Shown: positions 1-11,900 of the stretch, one piece after another | Layout: every line of letters starts with the position of its first letter | Position numbering within the stretch: the first letter of the stretch is position 1 | NCBI RefSeq assembly: GCF_900090045.1 | Contig: NC_041783.1 | Location: 2,172,001-2,236,000, forward strand | Length of the DNA stretch: 64,000 bases | Source of the DNA: Plasmodium malariae | Lineage: Eukaryota > Apicomplexa > Aconoidasida > Haemosporida > Plasmodiidae | Direction of reading: 5' to 3' | Program-made: the position numbers and the translations under genes | The notes under the pieces: model-generated | What the model was told of the DNA's origin: nothing | The model's database searches: none | Seen by the model: the letters and a program-made list of their open reading frames with translations, nothing else

Positions 1-63
1 TTAACGATTTAACAAATAGAAAATTCGATGATTTTTTTTTTTCATTATGTAATTGTATTTTAG

Positions 64-2397
64 CACGTGTTGTTAATATGTGTTTATGTGGACTAAGAAA
101 TTATATATTTATGATTACTAGTTCAGATTGTTTGAAAAAAGTGAAAAGAATTTTATTTGATATATATTTAAATAAAGAGTATGAATATTATGATAAGGTT
201 GATTATAACACAGTTATAAATAAAGTAACAGTAGAGTCTCATGACTTTTCAGATATCATACCTTATTATATAAATCCATTTATAAGAAATTTTTTTTCTA
301 TTATTCTAAATTTTATTTATATTTTTTATTTAAATAAGAAATTGTCGATGGTTATTGCTGGTTGCTTTTTTTTTTCTTCTCTCCTGACTTTAATGTCATC
401 AAAAATGAAAAAGAAAAGAATAAAAAAAATTAACAGAGAGAAGATCAATAATGCTAGAATATCTTTAGAATCACTTAATAACATGAATATTATAAAATTA
501 TTTAGCACAGAACTGCATGAGTATAACAAATACTCAACTTCTTTGAATACTATTTTAAATTTACAAATAAAGAAGGAACGATTTAATTTACTTCATATGA
601 TATTAAATAAATTGTTTGTTACTATTACGTATGTGCTTATATTGTTAAATGGTAATTATCTATTGAGCAGTAAACAGATGGACAAAAAAATCTTTACTTC
701 CTTTTTTTTTTATATAAATAACATATATTCTTATATTGATATATTAGATTACTACATTGACATTTGTGATATAGTTCATCAGTATCATTACGTAATTAAA
801 TTAATCAAAATGTATGCAGTACAAAATGAAGGTTTACCATTTGGCAAGAGTAATAACGCAGATTCTATCTTATACGATAATGAAAACAACAATATGCCTT
901 CAAAAATGGGACAAGCTAATCATATAGCTACATATCACAGTACTGATAATAACACTAGTGAAGATGTTTTAGTTTGTAAGACAAGTAGGAATGAAGAGAA
1001 AAGTAAAAAATATGATTCTTTGATCATTAATAGAAAAAAAAGTGCACTACTATTTGAGTGTGTAGATTATCAAGATAATGATGTAGTACTTAATTTTAAG
1101 AACGTGTTTTTTAAATATAACAGCAACCCCGATAATTATATTTTAAAAAATGTTAACATGAAAATTTACAAAAATTCTAATAATGTAATAATAGGTAAGA
1201 GCGGTGAAGGGAAGTCCACTCTTTTAAAAATAATTTTAAATTTATACAAATGTACGAAGGGAAAAATATACTTATACAATAAACTATTAAATAATTACTC
1301 AAGTCGAGAAATATTTGATAAAATTACCTATGTTGAGCAGCACTCAAAGTTATTGAAAGGAACTATAAAAGAAAACCTTACTTATGGTATTATAGACAGT
1401 AATCAATTTGATATGTTAGACTTAATTAACATATCGAAATGTTGTACCACTCATGAGTTCATATGCAGATTAAGAAAGAGGTATGAGACCGTCATTTCTA
1501 ACAAAACGGAGTTATTAACATCATCGCAGAAACAAAAAATTTGCATCGCCCGGGCGCTATCCAAGTATCCGAAGGTACGTATCGTCTTCAAAAAATTGGC
1601 AAAATTAAAGGAAAAAACTTGACAGAAAAGCACACAAAAAAAAAAAAAAAAAAAAAAAAAAGAATTGCGCAAAAGGAGCTTGCACAGCTGTAGTAACTTT
1701 ATTAAACAAAATCTGAGAGTGAATTAAGCTATTTTTTTACTATTGTATATTGTTCATTTCACATTTCATGTAATGACGTATAATGGGCTATGCGTCCATT
1801 TTCTTCTTCTATCCATATGCGCATATGAAGGATATATATTTTTTTCTTTTGAACGAAATACCACACATCTAGTAAACTTTTCTGCCCGCACTATTTATCC
1901 GGTTTAGTTGTGTTCCCCATGTGACACATTGAAGTTTATATATATTAGTACATATGTACGTGTTTATGTATATGTATGTATGTTTTTATTTTTCTTCTCT
2001 TTGCAGATACTCCTGCTGGACGAGTCAACCTCAGCCGTGGACACGGAAAACGAAAGGGCAATTTTTGAAAATATAAAGAGAAATCCCACTTTTAAAAATT
2101 TAACAATAATTCGCATAACTCACAAGAAGGCCAACTTGGACTTATCGGACAACATTTTCCTTCTGAAAGGTACGTACAACGTTTTTCTATTTTGAGAAGG
2201 AACCTTGTCCGCGTGCAGTGTATTCATTGATGCGCTAATGTGAGTGTAGGCGAATGTGCACGTATGTGTAAGTGTATGTATATACATACATATGCATATA
2301 TATATACATATATATATGAATTTACGCGTATACATATTCTCCTTTTTTATCAGATGGATACATAACTAGACAAAGGCGTGTTTTAAGTTATAAATAA
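64..2397 (+). CDS. ABCB-type ABC transporter, C-terminal part (5' end outside window)
   Basis: This is the end of a half or full ABC exporter that would use ATP to move a substrate across a membrane. Exons are 64-1574, 2007-2169 and 2354-2397; the first begins after an acceptor at 62-63, so upstream exons lie outside. The 64-800 part encodes hydrophobic helices with the intracellular-loop style of ABCB proteins. The ATPase domain follows: Walker A GKSGEGKST near 1195-1220, a Q-loop VEQ near 1335, a degenerate signature LTSSQ near 1515 instead of LSGGQ, Walker B ILLLDES at 2007-2027 with the catalytic Glu, and the H-loop His near 2121. A polar insert of about 100 residues precedes the ATPase domain. 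The family is clear; substrate and membrane are unknown. It resembles P. falciparum ABCB3 by my recollection of gene order only. It converges on the next gene. Confidence 0.9.
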
Positions 2398-2566
2398 GTA
2401 CATTGCACAAATTAGTTAAATGTGAGTAAAGAAGGAAAAACATGAAAAAAAAAAAAAAAAAAAAAAGAATATCACAAAGACGAGGAAGCAAATTAAGTAT
2501 ATAAATAAAGATAAATAATAATACAATTCACCATGTTTGAACATTTAAGCAAATCGTCTAACCGTC

Positions 2567-2600
<34 letters not shown>

Positions 2601-2841
2601 AGTCATATACTGTTTTTTTGCATAACCTGAAAAACAAATTAAAAAAAAAAAAAAACAATTTTTTTTTATTATTTTTGTAAAATTGTTATGAAAATAAGTT
2701 TTTGAACTGCATTTTTGTAGTAGCTTTTAGGCACAAATATGTTCTTTTTAACGTCATTTGTTTTGTTTATGTACTTTATTTATTTTTATTATTTTTATTT
2801 TTTTTTTTTTTTCCTTTTTTCATTTGTTCCCTCTTAATTTA
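2398..2841. other. Convergent 3' intergenic region
   Basis: This stretch separates the ends of the ABC transporter and the TMEM65-GAF gene. It holds several poly-A and poly-T runs, notably at 2443-2466 and 2573-2600, and no exon-like sequence that I can see. Confidence 0.6.
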
Positions 2842-5085
2842 TTACTTCAATGACACATCAAGGCCTTTTTGGTCTTCTATCTCCTGCGAGATGTGCGAGC
2901 AGAACATGTTCAAAAAGTTAGCATCTTTATCATTGAAAGAAATTTTATTCGTCGCATTTATTACTACGACAACACCGATTATGGTTTCCTAAAAAGAGAC
3001 AAATGAGAAGGAGTTAAAAGAGGATATACTGTCTGTGTGTATTTTCTGGTTTTGTAACGTTTGGTCACTTTTCTCTTAATTTTAAATTTAACTGTTCTCT
3101 CGAAATGTTTTCTCTAATTTTTTTTCCATCAGTTTTTTCGTTGAATTTTTTTTTTTTTTTTTTTTGGTAGCTTCCCTCCTTTTTTTACTTACGTTTAGAC
3201 TGAAGACAGGGGCCGCCATAATCTGGTGAACATTGATTCTCTTTTTTTCGAAAAATAAGTTTGCATTTTTATTAATTTTCAAGGAAGTTGCATTCTTTTG
3301 ATGATCATCATTTTCGAATTTTTGGTTTTGCTCTTGATTATTTATAGGCATATTCAAATGGATAAAGTTTTTCAAAAGACTACCACTTTCATAGTTAATA
3401 GTTTTTTTACTTTTGTATACTTCTCCAATAATACCATCGCTAAGTGGAAAATGAACTAATTGATTGTCAATATATGAATAAAAATTATTGTTGGCCTTAT
3501 CAAGGATAAATAAAAATGCATAATTTGAATTTATATAACTAGGTAATTTGCTTGACACAAAATTAAAAATTGTTTTATCAATATTCGGGAATTTACTAGT
3601 ATTTTTTTTTTTTCTTCTATTTTTTTTTTCTTCTAATTTGTTACTATCTATAAATAATAAAGGTATCATACCAAGTAAACAACCAATAGCGATTCCTATA
3701 GCACTACCTATATAATAATATCTTCGAGTTCTGTTCATTTTTAATTGCTTATTTGTTAGATTAATTCGAGGAAACCCTACATAAGCAATTATTTTTTCAA
3801 TATATCCTCCAATAAATATACCTAAAACATCACTAGTTAAATTTCCTAAACCCGCCGCGGCCATAGTACTAAAGCCCAAAAAAATACAAAACGTTGAATC
3901 GAACAAATCACCTGATATTATCATAAATGAATTGTCAACAAAACCGAAACATATAAAAGGAATACATCCAGAGAGTGCTACTAATATTAGGTCATGTTTT
4001 TTTATATTCATTTCTCCTTTTTCATGGCTCTTTTCATCAATCTGTTTCTCAAAATCTTTAGAATTGTACTCCACCCTTTTAAATACATTTTGATCGTATT
4101 TTTTACTTGAGTTGACGTTATTAGCATTATCGATGGTATACATATTTTTCAATGATTCTTCTAAAACTTTTTGTTGTATAATATTGTCTGCTTCGCTAAT
4201 GTAACTACTTTTTTCTTTTTTTTTTTCCAACTTGGAACTTGGGTCACTTTTTACCTGACTATTTTCATATCGTTTGGAGTTTTGCAGAACAGTGTAATGT
4301 GATTTGCTACTTCCGTAGATTTTTTTTTGCTCATCTGTTTGGTCGAACGATTGATGTTTCCATCCCTTCGCTGCGTCATTCAGTCGTGTTGGTTCATTCG
4401 ATGCAGCACTCACTTGTGTTTGTTCCTTCACAGCTATAACTAACCCATTTCCGCAGTTCGGAATTTTCCCCTTTTCGTTGTTATCTTCATTACATTTTAC
4501 AACTTTCGAGTGAAAAGAATAAATATTAGAATATTTTTTGCGTTCTATACTATTGAGACTGTTAAGTTTGTTATATAAATAAACATGATAAATTTTTATT
4601 TTGTTACTTTTAATAAATTTTCTTAGTTCAATTTTGTTACATTGTAAAAATTTAAGTAATTGGTATAAATATACACCGTTTATCTTTTCTTTACTTATGT
4701 TTATCCCGTATTTGAAATAATTACTATGTACTTTCCTTTTTTTTCTTTTAATTAAACAAAAATTCTGTTTTTTATTTTTAACTACACTTGTTATTATCTG
4801 AGTTTGTAAATGGCACTTAGGAGTTGTATGATATTTTCGTTTCTCCATAAACATATTTTTTCTATCCGAGGTATAAAAGCTGTACATATTTTTTCTATTT
4901 TCTTTAAAATGAAAAAAATTACTTAATTGACGAAACTGATGACGTTCATTAAAACGAATGTTGTAACACAAAGTATTTTTCATAAAGTATTTTATGAGTG
5001 AATTATTTATAGTAACAAATTTTCTTTTTTTTTGTTGTAAAAAAGTGTTACTATTAGATATAAGAGAAATATGCTGAACATACAT
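2842..5085 (-). CDS. TMEM65-like mitochondrial membrane protein with C-terminal GAF domain
   Basis: Two exons, 5085-3193 and 2988-2842, joined in phase 0 at GTAAGT/TTTTTAG, give 679 residues. I start at 5085: the upstream open frame is only Phe-rich poly-T sequence, whereas this Met leads into a basic N-terminus that could be a mitochondrial presequence. Residues about 360-477 match the TMEM65 family in order: the NSFMIISGD segment, then STMAAAGLGN, LTSDVLG, LTNKQL and GCLLGMIPLLF. TMEM65 is an inner-mitochondrial-membrane protein linked in animals to sodium/calcium handling. Residues about 515-675 read as a GAF fold: an FLFILDK strand, the GIIGEVY helix start, a KTINY strand, AAPVF, then a GVVVVINAT strand completed by the second exon and a closing helix. 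GAF domains usually bind small ligands or mediate dimerisation. The middle (120-350) is low complexity. The TMEM65 call is strong, the GAF call good. Confidence 0.85.
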
Positions 5086-5550
5086 TTTCTGAACAAGCAA
5101 AGTAAACAAAAAAAAAGAAAAAAAAAAAAAAGAAAAGTCAAAGTAAAAAATAAAAAACAATATAAAAACAAATACAAGAACAAAAAAAAAATAATTATAA
5201 ATGAAGAAATAAATAAGAAGCAGATGATACCATAAGATATTTAAGGATAGAAACAAAAGCTAAAAAGATATATGTCCTTAATTTAATTATAAAAAGAAAT
5301 ATGAAGCAATCATTTACCCAGACACACACGAACACGCAAAACAAACAAAAAAAAACATAATATAACGTACCATAAAATATTAAAATATTAATAAGAGTGC
5401 AAAACAACGAATGTACTGAACGCTATGTGAAACACTGATGAGAGCATAAGAAAATGGTAATCTAATATATTATAATATAATATAATTCTTCAATTTATTG
5501 TATGCTTGTTTTAAAAAAAATAAGGGATATTTTTAGATAAAAGAATAAAT
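5086..5550. other. Divergent upstream region
   Basis: It lies between the TMEM65-GAF start (-) and a small two-exon gene (+). It contains pyrimidine/purine-rich tracts and no recognisable coding segment. The Phe-rich frame at 5086-5256 is treated as 5' UTR. Confidence 0.5.
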
Positions 5551-6060
5551 ATGTCGTGCTCTACAACAGGTAATGAATGTTATATCATGCTGTTGTGATG
5601 TTTATTCAAGTTAATTTTTTTTTTTTATTATTTCTTTTTTTTTTTGTGCTTAAATGTCTTTGACCTGAGCGAAAAAATGTAAGCATATAATAAAATTTTA
5701 AGAAATTTTGTTTTCGTATATGTAGCGTTATTGTGTATCGTATGCGTGTTCACGCAAAAGTAAGGATAATACATAGAAACACGCGAAATGATACACAAGT
5801 ATGATAAATGTGTGCATATGTATATACTTACATACATACACACAAACATACTTATATATATACTTGTATATGTATACGTATTTCGTTGGACAGCCTTATT
5901 GTATACCATTAATGACTTATTTTTCACAGCGCGTTTTGCAGTGTTTTACCTTTTTTTCAATACCATTTGGAAGATTTATATAAGAAACAGAGTGAATGTT
6001 TTAAAACTAAGGAAAAAGTATTATTGGGGTTTTGCATATAAGTTACATTTATACAAATAA
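5551..6060 (+). CDS. Small two-exon membrane protein, 49 residues, function unknown
   Basis: Exon 1 is 5551-5569 (ATG then five codons plus one base) and ends at GTAATG. Exon 2 is 5930-6060, after a TTTTCACAG acceptor, and runs to TAA. The phases agree (1 base plus 2 bases). The product begins MSCSTTARFAVFYLFFNTIW, a short hydrophobic helix, followed by a strongly basic aromatic tail (YIRNRVNVLKLRKKYYWGF). Size and shape resemble small subunits of mitochondrial respiratory or ATP-synthase complexes in apicomplexans; that is inference from shape only. The intron (5570-5929) is 360 bases of microsatellite-like sequence. I do not recognise a family. The call rests on splice-signal and phase agreement plus coding-like composition, so a chance join is possible. 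Confidence 0.5.
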
Positions 6061-6937
6061 ACATATATATACGTACATATATATATCTATATGTTTATGT
6101 AAATATGTATGTATATTTACATATGTTTATATATGGATATATGTATGATTATTTATAAATGTATTTATACGCTTTTCAATTCCTTGGTATTTCGAGTTAT
6201 CGTTAAGAATATGTTGAAAATTCATTATTGCTCATTAATTCAATAAAGTTTAAATTTATCGAATATTGCATAAAATTTTGAATTATTATTCTTCAAATTG
6301 TATAAAAAATAAGAAAAAAAAAAATAAAATAAACTCACACTTACAATTGCTTATTTATTTTTAATTTAGGGTTTTGAAAAATGAGCACTCACATTTTGTA
6401 TTACATATATATTTATATAAACAAATTAAAACTGTTTTATGTGCGTTCTTATATTATTAACTTTAACTGTATTATATACTCGTAATTTTATGATGAGACA
6501 ACTGGAGGTAAAGAAATAAGCGAACTTCACAAAACAGAGAATGCAGCATTTTGAATGAACAGAAAAGGAAAAATAAAAAAGGAAAATAAGAACAAAATAA
6601 AAAAGGAAAAAAAGAACAAAATAAAAAAGGAAAAAAAGAACAAAATAAAAAAGGAAAAAAAGAACAAAATAAAAAAGGAAAAAAAGAACAAAATAAAAAA
6701 GGAAAAAAAGAACAAAATAAAAAAGGAAAAAAAGAACAAAATAAAAAAGGAAAAAAAGAACAAAATAAAAAAGGAAAAAAAGAACAAAATAAAAATGGAA
6801 AAAAAGAACAAAATAAAAAGGAAAAAAAGAACAAAATAAAAAAAGAAAAAAAGAACGAAAAAAAAAGGTAAAGAAAAATACATAAAAGAAAAGAAAAAAA
6901 ATAACCTTAGTCCATGTCGAAGAATGCAAATTGAGCA
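6061..6937. other. Upstream region of the capping methyltransferase
   Basis: About 500 bases of A/T-rich sequence with TATATG-type simple repeats are followed by a purine-rich 24-bp tandem array just before the methyltransferase ATG. Frames through the array are open on both strands only because the repeat unit lacks stops. Confidence 0.6.
6575..6862. repeat. 24-bp purine-rich tandem repeat, about 11-12 copies
   Basis: The unit is GAACAAAATAAAAAAGGAAA plus four A. Copies are nearly identical, with one A-to-T variant near 6795 and shortened units at the right end. It ends about 75 bases before the methyltransferase start, so it would sit in the 5' UTR or promoter. Read on +, it would encode an eight-residue Lys-rich repeat, but I see no start or splice context that makes it protein. 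Confidence 0.9.
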
Positions 6938-8248
6938 ATGACCTGCATTTTTAAAAATAGTGAAAATAGAGAAATTGCAAAATTAAAAGATCTCTTTGAA
7001 ATCAAGTCAATTGATGCAATTTATGGAGACGAAATAATAAATAAAAATTGCAAAAACTGCAGAAATAGGAAAAACGGGAAAAATAAAAGAATTTGCCTGC
7101 ATGGCAATTACCCCAATTATTTTTACGAAAGATACAAAAAAAGAACAGTATGTAATAAGGTGATAATAAATAGGGGAGACGCAAAATCATGGAAGGAGGA
7201 AGAAGAATATAAAAATAATGAACGGATTTGCTATATAATAGAGCAAACGAATAAGAAAGAGAAAGAAAATATTGATGATTACAGATTGACATATGTTAAT
7301 AATTTAATTAAGGATATATTCAATGGAAAAGATATTTTAGATATTGGTTGTAATTGTGGTGTTACTACCTTTTTGTTAAGTTTAAAATACAAGTGCAAAA
7401 GAGTAAATGGTATAGATATTGATTATTCCATAATTAATAAGAACGTGGGTTTATTAAAATTATTTATTGAATTTGTTTTAATATATAACAGTCAAAAGCA
7501 TATGATACCATTTTTTTTAAATCATAAAAATCTTTTTCAAATTCAGAAAGATATTTTTCTTGATCTGTACTTTTTATATGAACATATGAAGCAAGTAGGA
7601 GAGCTAAGGAATTATAAAAACGAACTTAAAGATTGGGGTGCCGTGACAGTTCAAACAAATGAAAAAGTTGAAAGGAAGTATGAAGTCATAAGAACAGGAG
7701 TTGTAAAAAATGCAGGCAAATTATGTGAAAAAAATGAGGGTAAATTATCTGATAAAAATTTGGGCTTTGTTAACGAAACGAGTAATACAGAGGATAGAGC
7801 AAACCAATACTATTTCCCTTTTAATATATACTTTTTGTGCTCTAACATTTTTGACGAAAAATTTGACAAAATAGAATGTATGTACGATATAATAATTTGT
7901 TTTTCTGTTTTGAAATGGATACAGTTAAATTATGGGGATGATTGTTTAGTTCTCTTTTTTAAGTTAGTCCATAAAATGTTAAAATCAGGAGGATATTTCA
8001 TATTAGAATATCATAAAGAAATAAAATATAAAATAAAATCAAATGAGAAGAAATATTATAAACACGAAACGAAGCTAAATTATGATAATTTTGACGACCT
8101 TGTACAGGGAACATGTCACAATACACATAAAATGGTGCTTATTGAGAAAACACATTTTAGAGAGAATGAGAGGAAGGGAGATATTCAACGGAAAAAGAAA
8201 GGATCGGGCATGTTTAACAGAACTATTTGCATTTATCGAAAAGTGTAG
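6938..8248 (+). CDS. Bin3/MePCE-type RNA 5'-phosphate methyltransferase
   Basis: This 436-residue single-exon protein looks like the enzyme family that methylates the gamma-phosphate at the 5' end of small RNA polymerase III transcripts (7SK, U6) using S-adenosylmethionine. Family marks in order: GNYPNYFYERY near residue 55 (family GNYxxYYxxR), the SAM-binding loop DILDIGCNCG near 131-140, the acidic IDID pair near 156, and C-terminally SVLKWIQLNYGDD near 322-334, which matches the family's SVTKWIHLNWGD. GGYFILEYH follows, where the family has an EPQ-like motif. Residues 210-285 are a low-complexity insert. The end (MFNRTICIYRKV) matches the usual final strand. RNA polymerase III subunit RPC3 is the converging neighbour, which may be coincidence. 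RNA target in Plasmodium: unknown; U6 is the likely candidate because no 7SK is known to me there. Confidence 0.85.
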   Translation: MTCIFKNSENREIAKLKDLFEIKSIDAIYGDEIINKNCKNCRNRKNGKNKRICLHGNYPNYFYERYKKRTVCNKVIINRGDAKSWKEEEEYKNNERICYIIEQTNKKEKENIDDYRLTYVNNLIKDIFNGKDILDIGCNCGVTTFLLSLKYKCKRVNGIDIDYSIINKNVGLLKLFIEFVLIYNSQKHMIPFFLNHKNLFQIQKDIFLDLYFLYEHMKQVGELRNYKNELKDWGAVTVQTNEKVERKYEVIRTGVVKNAGKLCEKNEGKLSDKNLGFVNETSNTEDRANQYYFPFNIYFLCSNIFDEKFDKIECMYDIIICFSVLKWIQLNYGDDCLVLFFKLVHKMLKSGGYFILEYHKEIKYKIKSNEKKYYKHETKLNYDNFDDLVQGTCHNTHKMVLIEKTHFRENERKGDIQRKKKGSGMFNRTICIYRKV

Positions 8249-8317
8249 GAGGCGCATACTGAGTTTGTATCCCAGCATGTACTTTCACGTATGTATATAA
8301 ATTGGGGGTATGCATTC

Positions 8318-8358
<41 letters not shown>

Positions 8359-8696
8359 TGTGTGTGTATGTATGTACGTATGCGTACATTTTGGTGTTTA
8401 ATGGGCCTACTTTACTCCTTTTTTTTTGTGTTCACTTTTGTTATAATACATATAAATATACATACAATTATACGTACACTTATCCTTTTTTCATATTATT
8501 AATATTTCTTTTCAAAAATTTGGAACAGTTTTTAATAATAAATTTATATGTGTACATATTAAAAACCTAGTTAACAAAAAAAATAAAATAAAATAAAATA
8601 ATAAATTTTCGAATTAAAAGACAAACACGTATATATATGTACACGTGCGCCCAAACAAATTACTTTAATAAAAAGGATGAAAAATAAGACAGACAC

Positions 8697-8729
<33 letters not shown>

Positions 8730-8917
8730 CATATATATATATGTATGTACGTATACATATATGAATAATTAAGAGATAGAATAACAATATTAACCCTGAA
8801 GCTCAGGCGATTACAAAATCTATTCTTCTGTTGATTTAAAAGATTGAATTACACACCTACAGGCATTGTGTGAAGGGCGACTCGAGATGTAGCGAGGATT
8901 GCGAAGCAGCACTCAGG
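8249..8917. other. Convergent 3' intergenic region
   Basis: It lies between the methyltransferase and RPC3 stops. It contains a (TA)n microsatellite at about 8321-8353 and a poly-A run at about 8702-8729. I see no gene in it. Confidence 0.6.
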
Positions 8918-11900
8918 TCAGATGTTAAAAATGAAAATTAGCTTGTCTAAATTGATCAAACTTATTTCTAAGTAATCTACCGCATATTCCCGTGATGTTA
9001 AAGTTATGCCCTTTTTGTTTATATTGTTGAGGTTGGTGGCACTGCTACTGTTGTTGCTATTGTTGGTGTTTCTATTAACGTTACTATTATTATTGGCACT
9101 TGTATCAATGTTTATACTTCTATCATCGTTTATGCTTCTATCGTTGTTTATACTTCTATCATCGTTTATGCTTCTATCGTTGTTTATACTTCTATCATCG
9201 TTTATATTTCTATCATCGTTTATGCTTCTATCGTTGTTTATACTTCTATCGTTGTTTATACTTCTATCATAGTTTATACTTCTATCATCGTTTATACTTC
9301 TATCGCTGTTTTTGCTTCTATTGTTGTTTATGCTTCTATCGTTTTTTATGCTTCTATCATTGTTTGTACTTCTATCGTTGTTTATACTTCTATCTCTGTT
9401 TATACTTCTAGCGTTGTAAACGAATCTTTCATCACTACTATTTCTGTCGTTCTTCAGTGTGGCAGTGATGGTACTAACTTGTTTTATGTTGTTGCATATA
9501 TCCACTTCTCTGTAGTTTTCCTTCTCGCTGATACACATGTTAGACCTATTATGGAGGTTATTAATTTCATTATTTTCGTAGAATTTCCTAATGTAAATAT
9601 TTTTAGCTATGGCATATAAGTTTTCCCTTATTTTGTTACTTGTATAATAAATATTTGTTGAAAAGGACAAGGAATGCTTAATATAAGTTTTGTTATTGTT
9701 ACTATTGTTACACTCATGGCATTTTATATATCCATAATATAATAAATTATATAATTTTTTTCTAACATCATTCAAAGGTATTAATACATTTTCACTGATA
9801 ACTTCATCATTCAATTTTTGCTCAGGTGTTGACATGAGGAAGCTCCATATTCTTAATGCATCTGAACCATTCATATTTTCTATTACATTAGATGTTATTT
9901 TGTTTTTATAAATTGTTTTAATATTTGTGAAATCAACAGAATATGTAATTATGTTATTATATTGTGTTTTTATTAACTGTTCAGGATATTTTATCAGTAT
10001 ATTTAAATTTTGTAACACTGTATTTTTATCAATAAATATTTTTTTCTTTTTTAATTTTTCAATTACATATTTTTCTATATTTTCAAATGAACAATAAAAA
10101 GGATTATCCCTATATGTGTTGTCCTCTGCACAATAAGTAAGTTGAACATTAGTTAATAAAAAGAAAAATATACATTTTCCTATTTCGTTCAGGTTAAAAT
10201 AGTTTGTTATAAAATTAAAACATTCTTGTTTTAGAAATAAAAGAGATAATACTTCATTATTTGCTTGGAAGTAGATGAATGGGTTATCAAGATATTCAAA
10301 GAGATTATTTTGCATGCTCCCTTTATTTAAAAATTTGTTCGTATCATATGAAAAGTTGTCCATGTAACAAGAGGCCTCTCTTTTTTTATGCAAAATTGTT
10401 ATGGCATTTTTTCCCCCCTCATCCTCTTTATCATTATAATGTAGTTCTTGTGCGCCTTGATTACTATGTTTATTACTGCTGATGTTTTCGCTGATTCCAG
10501 TAATGCCACCAATACTATCATTACTTCTATTATTACCACAAAAAATAGTATCACTAAAACTATTTTGCTGGTTCCTTTTCTTATATTTGCTATTCCCATT
10601 TTTCTCTTGTTCACTATGTACATTGAAAAGTATGTCTTCTATATTATCTGAACTTTTCAAATTATTATCATTTTGAAAATTATCTTTTTTGTCATGTATT
10701 TTTCTTTTTTTAACATTACTTATCGTGTTTATCATTTCTTTCGATATGATGCTGCTATTTTTGTTCTTTTTTGTTAACTCCTTTTTTGTTACATTGTGAG
10801 TGTTCGTTTTGCTTGTCTCCTGCATTTTGTGATGAACAGAAATACCGTTCATGTGGTTAATATTGTTCACACTGCTAATACTTTCCATGCCGCTAATGCA
10901 GTTTATGTTATTGTCAATACTAATGTTTTTATTCTTTGAAAACTCTGATATGTTAATTGGTTCACTATTTTTGCTTTCCCTAGGGTTAATATTGTGAAGA
11001 CTAACCTCATTAGAGTGATATGAGGGTTCTAAATGACCAAAATTTATATCTTTATTCTTTGAGCCATCTTTTATTTTATTTTTCTTAATAAGGTCTGATG
11101 TGTCATTATTGCAATTACAAGATAAGTTATCAGTATTTGCAGTATAATAATTAATAGTACTGTCATATATGATATTATTTTCACATATGCTATTTTTATT
11201 TTCAAATATACTTTTATTATTTTCACTTATGCTTTTATTATTTTCGCAAATATGTTCATTAAAATACTTACACTTTTTTATAAATTTCTTTTTTAATAAT
11301 TGAAAAAATATTAACTTTAATTTTTTTTTGCTAAAATTTGGAATCTCTTTCTTACACACCTCAACATAATCATCCTGTCTGATGTTCTTTAAGCAATTTT
11401 CCATGGTAATTCTACCTTTTTTAATAACTCTCATTAGAAGTACCTTTTCGATAAAGTTTATTATGTCTCTTCTTTCTGGGCTCTCTTCAAAGGTGTTACC
11501 ACTACTGTTGTTACTACTATTTTTGTTGTGGATGTTGCTTCTATTGTTGGTGCTGCTCCTGTTGTTACTACTATTTTTGTTGTTACTACTACTCCTGTTG
11601 TTACTACTACTCCTGTTGTTACTACTACTCCTGTTATTACTACTACTCCTGTTATTACTACTACTCCTGTTATTACTACTACTCCTGTTATTACTACTAC
11701 TCCTGTTATTACTATTACTACTGTTCTTGGTATCGTCTAAATATGCTAAACTATCGTCAAGTATTACATCCGATACAAAGAAATTGTAACATACGTTGGA
11801 ACTGATAGTAGATGAAGACCTAGAAGATGTAAAACTGTTCATATTTTCTAGGTTATCTTCATTCTTTTCTTTTATATGTGTTGGATGGATGTAATAAAAT

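Noticed and set aside
3088..3192. Lys-rich C-terminus of the TMEM65-GAF frame
   Set aside because: GTAAGT at 3192 removes it; the spliced exon 2988-2842 completes the GAF fold.
5086..5256. N-terminal Phe-rich extension of the TMEM65-GAF frame
   Set aside because: It is translation of a poly-T/A leader; Met 5085 gives a normal presequence-like start.
6426..6938. Overlapping long ORFs on both strands
   Set aside because: They exist only because the 24-bp repeat lacks stop codons in several frames.
8321..8353. (TA)n tracts here and elsewhere as origin or centromere
   Set aside because: They are short microsatellites; Plasmodium centromeres are kilobase-scale, almost pure A+T with tandem arrays, which is not seen.
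9006..9411. Leu- and Tyr-rich + strand ORFs
   Set aside because: They are shadows of the DRSINN repeat in RPC3.
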